Positions 6,870 through 12,447 of a stretch of DNA of 12,922 nt are shown here, piece by piece. The DNA lies in NCBI GenBank assembly GCA_964542305.1, contig CAZITX010000029.1, positions 1 to 12,922 of the forward strand, given 5' to 3'. The translations under genes were made by a program, and so were the position numbers. Source of the DNA: DMER64 sp964542305. GTDB taxonomy: Bacteria > Bacteroidota > Bacteroidia > Bacteroidales > UBA932. Under the pieces are notes generated by a model, which saw only the letters and a program-made list of their open reading frames with translations, was not told where the DNA came from and did no database searches. Every line of letters starts with the position of its first letter. Positions within the stretch are counted from its first letter, which is position 1.

Positions 6870-8582
6870 TTATCGTGTCCATTCTGTAATATCAATGATG
6901 CGGTCGCATTGGGCCAGCAGGCTTTCCCTGTGTGAAATGATCACAACGGTTTTGTCCCGATTCATGAATTCCTGCAGCAATGTTCCTGTGATCCCGGCTT
7001 CTGTGGCCGGATCCAGCGAAGAAGTCGGCTCGTCCATAAACAAAATCCCGGCTTTTTTAAAATGTGCCCGGGCAATCCCAACCCGCTGACGCTCACCACC
7101 CGAGAGGCGTGACCCGCTTTCCCCGATAGGCGTATCGACCCCTTGCGGCAGTATTGCCAGCCAATCGCTGAGCGATGCCGTTTTCAGGGAATCCTCCAAC
7201 TGCCCCTGATCATCCTCGCCAGATGGTGTAACATTCTGTGCCAAAGTCCCCTCGGTAATAAAAACATCCTGCGAAACATACCCGATCTGAGCGTGCCAGG
7301 CGTCCATATTTTTTTTGCCGAGTGGGACGCCGTCAACCAGGATCGTCCCAGTTTGCGGCCTGTAAAGACCCATCATCAAATACATCAACGTGCTTTTTCC
7401 TTTGCCCGTTGGGCCCGAGATTCCCACGCGCTCGCCCTTATGGATTTTGAACGACACATTCTGCAACACCGGTTCTCCCTGCCCAAAACCAAAAGAAACA
7501 TTCCTGAATTCCATAAATGAATTGAATGTCAAAGGTTCCGGGGATCCGGGTTCTTCCAATTTTCCGGGTGTCGTCAGGGCGGTTTCAGACTCGGCAAAAA
7601 ACAAGACATCCAGGGTGTAGCTCGTATTCCGCATGGTGCCAATCAGGGACAAGATGGAGCGGACCGAGGGCAACAGTTTAAGGGAGGCGGCCGCAAAGAT
7701 TCCGATCAGGGGTAAAAATTGCCGGTTGCTGTCACCAATAAAATAGAACCCGGCTACAAACCCTACTATCATCAACATGATAGCAACCTCTACTGATTTG
7801 GAAGAAAGGCTTTTAAGGCGCTCTACCCTGATTTTACTCCGGCTAACATCCCGCACGCCGGTATCAAACGACTTCTGCAGGTACGGCAAAAAACGATTCA
7901 CCACAACATCGGCAAATCCGCGAAAAGTCTCTGAAGTGATCCGCCACAGATCCCGTTTGGCCTTGTTATCCAGCCGTCCGGCTTCCTGCATCTTTCCGGC
8001 AATTTTATAATGATAAAACAGGACAATAGGTGTAAAAAGTATAATTTCCAATGCGGCAATGTAAACATTTACAAAACATAAAGATGCAAAAATCAGCAGG
8101 CACAACAGGATATCGGCCACAAGCATAAGGGCGGCAGACAAATACCCGAACACAAATTGATACGTAACGGCTAATATATTGTGGGATAAAGTAGTATGTC
8201 CCGTCTCTTTTACAAATTGCAACCCGTTGGAAATGTACTTATCGTATAAGTTTGAACTGTAAGTGGTATAAATTTTCAACAAAACACGGTTCCTGTAATT
8301 GTTCATTTTGTGAAGTACAAAATTTTTCAAAATAATAAAAGCCACCACAAAAAACAGGACAATAAGTAAAAATGAGCCGTAATTCTCCACTCCAATAAAA
8401 TCATAGAGCATTTGCAGGTACTTGTTGTTCTGAATTCCCTGATCTTGCAAAACCAGCAACAATACCGGGACCAAAACAGCCAGGCCGGCCAGCTCCAGAA
8501 CTGCCTGAAAAACTGTCGATAAGACCAAAGACAATTTAGTTGTCCTGTTTAACGGTAATGATCGTAAAACCTTGATCCACAT
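6870..8582 (-). CDS. ABC exporter, fused membrane and ATPase domains
   Basis: This 570-residue half-transporter of the MsbA/PglK type would work as a homodimer in the inner membrane. The N-terminal half has about six hydrophobic helices (for example 18-45, 72-87, 140-175 and 265-285). The ATPase domain has Walker A G390-P-T-G-K-G-K-S-T398, signature LSGGERQRVG from L493, Walker B ending LFMDEPTSSLD with catalytic D517-E518, and the switch His in ISHRES. No N-terminal C39 peptidase domain is present, so leader removal, if any, needs another enzyme; the S26-like protein downstream is the obvious candidate. It starts 1 nt after the nucleotidyltransferase stop (TAG-T-ATG), which suggests translational coupling. 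Cargo is unknown; a modified peptide or a lipid-linked sugar are both possible. Confidence 0.9.
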   Translation of the reverse strand: MWIKVLRSLPLNRTTKLSLVLSTVFQAVLELAGLAVLVPVLLLVLQDQGIQNNKYLQMLYDFIGVENYGSFLLIVLFFVVAFIILKNFVLHKMNNYRNRVLLKIYTTYSSNLYDKYISNGLQFVKETGHTTLSHNILAVTYQFVFGYLSAALMLVADILLCLLIFASLCFVNVYIAALEIILFTPIVLFYHYKIAGKMQEAGRLDNKAKRDLWRITSETFRGFADVVVNRFLPYLQKSFDTGVRDVSRSKIRVERLKSLSSKSVEVAIMLMIVGFVAGFYFIGDSNRQFLPLIGIFAAASLKLLPSVRSILSLIGTMRNTSYTLDVLFFAESETALTTPGKLEEPGSPEPLTFNSFMEFRNVSFGFGQGEPVLQNVSFKIHKGERVGISGPTGKGKSTLMYLMMGLYRPQTGTILVDGVPLGKKNMDAWHAQIGYVSQDVFITEGTLAQNVTPSGEDDQGQLEDSLKTASLSDWLAILPQGVDTPIGESGSRLSGGERQRVGIARAHFKKAGILFMDEPTSSLDPATEAGITGTLLQEFMNRDKTVVIISHRESLLAQCDRIIDITEWTR

Positions 8583-8583
8583 A

Positions 8584-9993
8584 CTACAAGATTTTTATTC
8601 TGAAGTAACAACAAGTTTCCATTCTTATCTTATACGAAGAATTATCAAATACTCCTTTCAAAAATACATTTTGTACCGCTCGCAGGAACCGGTTCCGAAA
8701 TGCCTGTTTCTCAACCAGTTGGTACTTCCATCGGGACCTGATAAGCCTTACCGCTCCTATTGCTTTCCGACGGTATACCCACATATTTTCCAATCCTTTC
8801 TGAGAGCCTCCTCCACACGGGTGACTGATAATATTTTCTAATACCCTATCTGTAATATTTTGATTAACAGGCGTTTTCTTCTGAGCAAGCAGTTCACCCG
8901 GCTCACAAGTCTCAACCTGTTCACCCAGATTACCCCATTCAACCTGCTCACCCAATTCTCCCAATTCTCCCAATTCTCCTGATTCACCCATATCATCTGG
9001 TTCACCCTGTTCACCCTGTTCACCCCGTTCAACCTGTTCTCCCTGTTCACCCTGTTCTCCCTGCTCGCCCGGTTCTGGCATCCCCAGATATGTGTGCAAC
9101 ACATCCAAAAAGATCCGGTAAAGCAAGAATTGATTCTCCAGTTTAAGTATTTCTTCCAGTCGGCTCAGATCCAACTCGGCAAAATATGTCGTATAAAAAA
9201 TACCAAAATCGTATAAATGCCTTAAAACGATCCCGGAGGACAAAAAATGCGAGATACAATGCCTTGTCAGGAAAAGAAATTGAAAATCCGGAGGCGGAAC
9301 GTTTACCGAAATACCACCCAGTGGCAGCAACCCGCATTTTTGTTCTTCCAGTATACTATGCAAATGATTTTCCAGATTCTTATCTACCTGTGAATAAGTC
9401 ACATTCAGGAAACATTTATGATTTTCCACCGGTATTCCTTTGAAATAAAACTTGGCGTGCTTGCCCCCGTCATATTCCACCTCTATCCCCATCTTCGTGA
9501 TCAACTCGTTCCCCTCCTCAAAACTCCCGGGAATCCCGAACAAATAAATATCCAGGTCTCCGCACTCCCGGTGCTCCGGACGCGGATACAATTCTGCCAG
9601 GCCGAGTCCTTTGAGCACCATCACGCTGATCCCCGACTCGGCAAAAATTATTGCCAACTCTTTCAAAACCTCCCGCTGCCGGAGCTGCACCTCCCGGATC
9701 CGGTTCGCACTCAACTCCCATCGAATCCGTAACTCCCTGAATTCCTCTGCACTACAGCCACTTGCCGAGTCCACATTTTTCCCGGAAAAATACAAACTAT
9801 TGAGCGCATCCCAGGCAATTGCCAGAACGCCTTGACGCGCTGCAACAGTAAAAAGCGACTTCCATTGCTCGAAAGAATATGCTGAAAGCAATCGGACAAT
9901 ATTTTCTTCAGTCCCAATAGTTGTACCGGGCCAGATTTCATGTTTAACGAGTTGGGTCAGAATTTGGTAATCAGGAGAAAGGAGCATTGCCAT
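8584..9993 (-). CDS. Nucleotidyltransferase-family protein (NTP_transf_5-like) with collagen-like insert
   Basis: This 469-residue protein carries the hallmark of the NTP_transf_5 (PF14907) family: VMVLKGLGLAELYPRPEHRECGDLDIYL, with K128-G129, R142 and metal-binding D146 and D148. Such proteins occur beside PqqD-like and HprK-like genes in lasso-peptide and exosortase-linked loci, and may add a nucleotide or phosphate group to a peptide or sugar; the substrate here is unknown. The ATG overlaps the PqqD stop by 1 nt (TAATG), a sign of coupled translation. Residues 309-368 are 20 triplets of mostly Gly-Glu-X, an insert not expected in the family. The C-terminal part after it (about 380-469) is basic and poorly conserved in appearance. 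I saw no frameshift. Confidence 0.8.
   Translation of the reverse strand: MAMLLSPDYQILTQLVKHEIWPGTTIGTEENIVRLLSAYSFEQWKSLFTVAARQGVLAIAWDALNSLYFSGKNVDSASGCSAEEFRELRIRWELSANRIREVQLRQREVLKELAIIFAESGISVMVLKGLGLAELYPRPEHRECGDLDIYLFGIPGSFEEGNELITKMGIEVEYDGGKHAKFYFKGIPVENHKCFLNVTYSQVDKNLENHLHSILEEQKCGLLPLGGISVNVPPPDFQFLFLTRHCISHFLSSGIVLRHLYDFGIFYTTYFAELDLSRLEEILKLENQFLLYRIFLDVLHTYLGMPEPGEQGEQGEQGEQVERGEQGEQGEPDDMGESGELGELGELGEQVEWGNLGEQVETCEPGELLAQKKTPVNQNITDRVLENIISHPCGGGSQKGLENMWVYRRKAIGAVRLIRSRWKYQLVEKQAFRNRFLRAVQNVFLKGVFDNSSYKIRMETCCYFRIKIL
8890..9069 (-). repeat. 9-bp repeat array encoding Gly-Glu-X triplets
   Basis: On the coding strand, units such as GGTGAACAG and GGAGAATTG repeat for about 180 bp. 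The 20 triplets are mainly GEQ and GEL, with single variants (VER, VEW, VET, DDM, GNL, CEP). Glycine in every third place mimics collagen-like sequence, though proline is scarce. The array keeps frame at any copy number, and identical neighbouring units (GEQ runs, GEL x3) point to recent slippage. Confidence 0.9.
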
Positions 9994-10262
9994 TACATTT
10001 CTATCAAGCCTGCTTTATGCAAGGAATCGATCCACGATTTCGCATCACTCAGGGCTTTTTCCTTTTTGAGACCATATTTTCCCATTAACAAACCGGCTAC
10101 GGTCTCAAGCGTGAAATCCTTCCTCTCCAATGCATTCCATAACATTTCGGCCGTGCTGTTCAGCACTATTACTCTGCTCAAATCAAGCCCTTGGGCATTT
10201 TGCACCACTACCATCTTCTCACCCGCCACATCCTTAAGTTTGTATTTTGGATTGAGTTTCAT
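9993..10262 (-). CDS. PqqD-like protein (RiPP recognition element candidate)
   Basis: The 89-residue protein starts MKLNPKYKLKDVAGEKMVVV, contains VIVLNSTAEMLWNAL in the middle and ends in a Leu/Lys-rich helical region. This is the usual PqqD/RRE layout: a three-stranded sheet, then helices, with the N-S-T-A-x-x-(I/L/M)-W segment that marks the family. PqqD-type domains bind leader peptides and hand them to modifying enzymes. It is first in the operon and overlaps the nucleotidyltransferase start by 1 nt. I chose ATG 10262; the frame runs upstream to 10316 only because palindrome C is open there, and those residues come from its left arm. The start is 24 bp from the element, so the operon promoter must lie inside or beyond element C. 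Confidence 0.85.
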   Translation of the reverse strand: MKLNPKYKLKDVAGEKMVVVQNAQGLDLSRVIVLNSTAEMLWNALERKDFTLETVAGLLMGKYGLKKEKALSDAKSWIDSLHKAGLIEM

Positions 10263-10285
10263 AATATAAAGATAGCAAAAAAAAG

Positions 10286-10404
10286 GTGCAACGTACACAT
10301 TGTTCTTTTGGCTCATTATCAGTCAGTTATAAATTTCATACCCCCGGGGGTCGTTTTAACTATCTTGCTGATTTTCAAGCAAAAGAACAATGTGTACGTT
10401 GCAC
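10286..10404. repeat. Palindromic element C (119-bp REPIN-like)
   Basis: The arms 10286-10310 and 10380-10404 form a perfect 25-bp inverted repeat. The centre is a ten-base CCCCCGGGGG palindrome (10341-10350) at the exact midpoint. The arm differs from A and B at one position (GTTCTTTTG instead of GTTCGTTTG), and the opposite arm carries the matching change, so pairing is kept. It lies between the divergent PqqD-like operon and the RAYT gene, 24 bp from the former and about 95 bp from the latter. Confidence 0.92.
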
Positions 10405-10413
10405 TCAAATTGG

Positions 10414-10445
10414 CTTGCCTTTATTGGCAAAATTTTTTACCTTTG
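10414..10445 (+). promoter_or_regulatory. Probable Bacteroidetes-type promoter of the RAYT gene
   Basis: TACCTTTG at 10438-10445 fits the -7 consensus TAnnTTTG exactly. CTTG at 10414-10417 lies 20 bp upstream, a fair match to the -33 TTTG at the expected spacing. Transcription would start near 10451, about 50 nt before the RAYT ATG. A 5-bp dyad TTGCC/GGCAA (10415-10430) overlaps the spacer and might bind a regulator. Confidence 0.5.
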
Positions 10446-10499
10446 AAATCCGCACAATTTTGTTGAATTAGTGAAGTTGAATCTTATAATTGTAGCGTG

Positions 10500-11297
10500 A
10501 TGAATAGAGGCGCAAGAAGAAGGAGGCCGAGGGAGCAATCCGGGTTTTTCCACATTATTCTCAATTCCAATTTTCAAAACATCATTTTTAACGATTCTCA
10601 GGAAAGGTATCAATTCCTGAAATTTCTGGACAAATACGTAAAAAAGTACGGAGCTAAACTTTATGCTTTCTGCCTGATGAACACACACATACACCTGTTC
10701 CTCTGGACTGAAAACCTGTCGGATATGATGAAATGCATCCTGCACGACTATTCCCTTTGGTACAACAAACGTCACCAACAAAAAGGAAGCATCTTAATAA
10801 AGCCTTTCACCAGCTATCCTAAATATTCTCCGGAAAGTCTGCTGAACACCATATTGTACATCCTTCGAAATCCCTACGTGGACGGCCTGTGCACACATCC
10901 CCGATTCTATTTCTGGTCCTCCTATTCCTTCTACTTTGATTCCTTGCCGAGGCTTTCGCAATACATTACCGTTGACACTTCGATCGTCCGCAATGCCTTC
11001 GCCTCCGGTGCCGAGTTGTACCGGGTCGCAGCCATTAATCCCAAGCAAGAGGATCGCCTGGCCTATGAGGCATATCTTCAACAAACCAACCGCCCCCATC
11101 TCACCGATGACCAGGTAATTCGCCACGCAAAATCATTAGCCGGCAACCATCCCCTGGACAAACTCCCGCAACCAGATCTCAACAAACTCATCATCCAGCT
11201 ACGCAACCAACCCGGCGCCTCTATCCGGCAAATATCCTCTGTCTTGCACGTGAGCCGCTATTATGTACGTTGTACACTTGATTCGTCTGGCTCATAA
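10500..11297 (+). CDS. rayT: REP-associated tyrosine transposase (RAYT, IS200-like Y1 family)
   Basis: 265 residues. The opening RRPREQSGFFHIILNSN, the HUH motif LMNTHIHLFLW (H63, H65) and YILRNP (likely catalytic Y120) define a Y1 HUH single-strand transposase of the RAYT branch. These cut and join DNA at REP hairpins. Residues about 215-258 (PGASIRQISSVLHVSRYYVR) form a C-terminal helix-turn-helix often seen in Bacteroidetes RAYTs. I chose ATG 10500 rather than the GTG just before it. The gene lies between palindromes C and D, the usual arrangement for a RAYT and its own repeats. Its last 11 codons and stop (TAA 11295-11297) fall in the left arm of D, giving the tail VRCTLDSSGS. The motifs are intact, so the enzyme may be active. 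Confidence 0.9.
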   Translation: MNRGARRRRPREQSGFFHIILNSNFQNIIFNDSQERYQFLKFLDKYVKKYGAKLYAFCLMNTHIHLFLWTENLSDMMKCILHDYSLWYNKRHQQKGSILIKPFTSYPKYSPESLLNTILYILRNPYVDGLCTHPRFYFWSSYSFYFDSLPRLSQYITVDTSIVRNAFASGAELYRVAAINPKQEDRLAYEAYLQQTNRPHLTDDQVIRHAKSLAGNHPLDKLPQPDLNKLIIQLRNQPGASIRQISSVLHVSRYYVRCTLDSSGS

Positions 11298-11383
11298 TCA
11301 GCCACTTACGAATTTCATACCCCCGGGGGTGGTTTTTGCTAACTCTCTGAATATCAGCCAAAAGAACAATGTGTACGTTGCAC
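11265..11383. repeat. Palindromic element D (119-bp REPIN-like, decayed left arm)
   Basis: The right arm 11359-11383 matches element C perfectly. The left arm 11265-11289 matches its partner at only 16 of 25 positions. Total length is still 119 bp, with the CCCCCGGGGG centre (11320-11329) at the midpoint. The interior follows element B closely. The diverged left arm is also the end of the RAYT coding sequence, so coding constraint may explain the mismatches. Confidence 0.88.
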
Positions 11384-11384
11384 T

Positions 11385-11439
11385 ATTGGTTCTTTTCGCT
11401 CATAATCAACCCCTTACGAATTTCATACCTCAATTGCAC
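11385..11439. repeat. Decayed fifth copy of the palindromic element
   Basis: Directly after D, the sequence follows element positions 14 to about 58 (ATTGGTTCTTTT, CTCATAATCA, CTTACGAATTTCATACC), then jumps to a short end resembling the right tip (ATTGCAC). It lacks the outer 13 bp of the left arm, the CCCGGG centre and most of the right half, which fits an internal-deletion remnant. Confidence 0.7.
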
Positions 11440-11503
11440 TTTCATATGATTTCATTGAATATTAGATAATTATAAGATTCATATAGCATTAAAATTTTTT
11501 ACT

Positions 11504-11511
11504 TATATTTG
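11504..11511 (+). promoter_or_regulatory. Probable -7 promoter box for the lipoprotein gene
   Basis: TATATTTG matches TAnnTTTG exactly, in an AT-rich stretch about 116 nt before the lipoprotein start. No good -33 TTTG is visible at 19-21 bp upstream, so support is moderate. The region 11440-11627 holds no other gene. Confidence 0.4.
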
Positions 11512-11627
11512 AAAAGCAAAAATCTAAACCAAAAGAAGCATATTTATTATTAATCATATTATTTAAACTTTTCGCCGTTTTCAATATATTCTATTAAGTT
11601 CCTTATTACTCATTTAACCGTAAAAAA

Positions 11628-11981
11628 ATGAAAAAAACATTATTATTACTGTGTGCCGTAGCACTTCTATCGTCATGCAGTCTATTCAAGAAAACGACCT
11701 TTACTATCAACAACACTACCGGAGTTGATATTTATAGCGTTCAGGTTTTTGAATTTGACGATGCCGGTAATTCGATTAGAGACTTTTCTGTTGGCGATTT
11801 GCCAAACAATGTAAGGACCGATGAGATTCAAGCTGAATCGGATACCGACAAAATTAAAGTAGGATTTAAAGTAACCCCGGGAGGAGCTTATCTTTACACG
11901 GTTTCGTTTACCAAATTGACGCTGCTGGACAATACGGCACTGGTACTAACTGCAACCACTATGGTGCAGGGCACTCTTTAA
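11628..11981 (+). CDS. Small lipoprotein of unknown function (117 aa)
   Basis: The N-terminus MKKTLLLLCAVALLSSC is a type II signal peptide with lipobox LSSC and acylated Cys at 17. The mature part (about 100 residues) has alternating hydrophobic and polar residues (TTFTINNTTGVDIYSVQVFEF, shown as 11711-11773) that suggest a beta-sandwich. No family is recognised. The Ser-Leu-Phe-Lys-Lys after the Cys lacks an acidic surface-export signal, so it probably faces the periplasm; this is inference. It has its own likely promoter and a strong terminator, so it is a single-gene unit. Confidence 0.75.
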   Translation: MKKTLLLLCAVALLSSCSLFKKTTFTINNTTGVDIYSVQVFEFDDAGNSIRDFSVGDLPNNVRTDEIQAESDTDKIKVGFKVTPGGAYLYTVSFTKLTLLDNTALVLTATTMVQGTL

Positions 11982-11998
11982 GTACGTAGTACACTTTG
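11982..11998. repeat. Possible solo half-site related to the left arm of element D
   Basis: Immediately after the lipoprotein stop, GTACGTAGTACACTTTG matches the left end of element D (GTACGTTGTACACTTGA) at 15 of 17 positions under ungapped alignment. It has no partner arm and no CCCGGG nearby. Like the full elements it abuts a stop codon. The match is short, so chance or a terminator-linked motif is possible. Confidence 0.35.
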
Positions 11999-12005
11999 CG
12001 CTATA

Positions 12006-12036
12006 AAAAAAGCACCCTTTTTCAGGGTGCTTTTTT
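12006..12036. terminator. Rho-independent terminator after the lipoprotein gene
   Basis: A GCACCCT/AGGGTGC stem with a TTTTC loop is flanked by an A-run before and TTTTTT after, 25 nt past the lipoprotein stop. The A-run makes it work in principle in both directions, so it would also stop leftward transcripts from the putative small gene at 12096-12179. Confidence 0.93.
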
Positions 12037-12095
12037 GTTCCTTTTTGATTTTCTGTAAAATTCAGGGAGTGTGAAACAGCACTGGTCACATTCAT

Positions 12096-12179
12096 TCAAA
12101 CAAAAAGCAACAAAACCAATACTACAAGAAATGTGACGCCTACGGTCAGCATGATCTCGTTTCTTACAATTTTCTTCAT
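12096..12179 (-). CDS. Putative 27-residue single-pass membrane peptide
   Basis: From ATG 12179 the frame encodes MKKIVRNEIMLTVGVTFLVV and a further hydrophobic LVLLLFV. This is a short basic N-terminus followed by one membrane-length hydrophobic run. The frame is open further upstream, but those residues look random. A TAnnTTTG box lies 34 nt upstream on the same strand, at a distance that suits a short leader. A 27-codon frame can arise by chance, and no homologue is recognised. If real it may be a small membrane-acting or regulatory peptide, possibly toxin-like; this is speculation. Confidence 0.3.
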   Translation of the reverse strand: MKKIVRNEIMLTVGVTFLVVLVLLLFV

Positions 12180-12212
12180 TACAAAAATGTGTTGGATTTT
12201 TAAAAACGCCGG

Positions 12213-12220
12213 CAAATGTA
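12213..12220 (-). promoter_or_regulatory. TAnnTTTG box upstream of the putative small membrane peptide
   Basis: On the minus strand the bases read TACATTTG, an exact -7 match. No clear -33 TTTG is found at the usual distance. The predicted start of transcription is about 25 nt before ATG 12179. Confidence 0.3.
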
Positions 12221-12447
12221 GAAAAGATTTTGATTGGTTGTCATTGAAAAAGGAAAAAGGAACATTTTTCTGTCCAAAAACACCATTAATGACTAATAAA
12301 TTACGTTCACCCGCTTGCACCCGCTTGAAAACACCGCAACCAACCGACATCAGCCAAAACTAACTGATGTTTAACCCAACCCAATCAGATAAACCAAAGG
12401 AATCATAGAGCCCAGCCAGAACAGCCAGCTCCATCAATCGGCCGCAC
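12221..12447. other. Non-coding stretch between the small ORF and the Sel1 gene
   Basis: No gene is supported here. It contains a perfect tandem 10-bp duplication, CACCCGCTTG, at 12308-12327. The end of the Sel1 gene (stop at 12448-12450) is not followed on the minus strand by an obvious terminator hairpin. Confidence 0.4.

Noticed and set aside
8890..9069. CRISPR-like regular repeats
   Set aside because: The 9-bp period without unique spacers lies in frame inside a gene and encodes Gly-Glu-X triplets.
10263..10316. N-terminal extension of the PqqD-like protein (MSQKNNVYVAP)
   Set aside because: These residues come from the left arm of element C; the family's normal start is at the internal Met at 10262.
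10437..10781. Minus-strand frame opposite the RAYT start
   Set aside because: It is antisense to the well-supported transposase and crosses its promoter; no domain is seen.
12133..12363. Plus-strand 76-codon frame with a hydrophobic start
   Set aside because: It is antisense to the candidate small peptide, lacks a promoter box, and its C-terminal part looks random.
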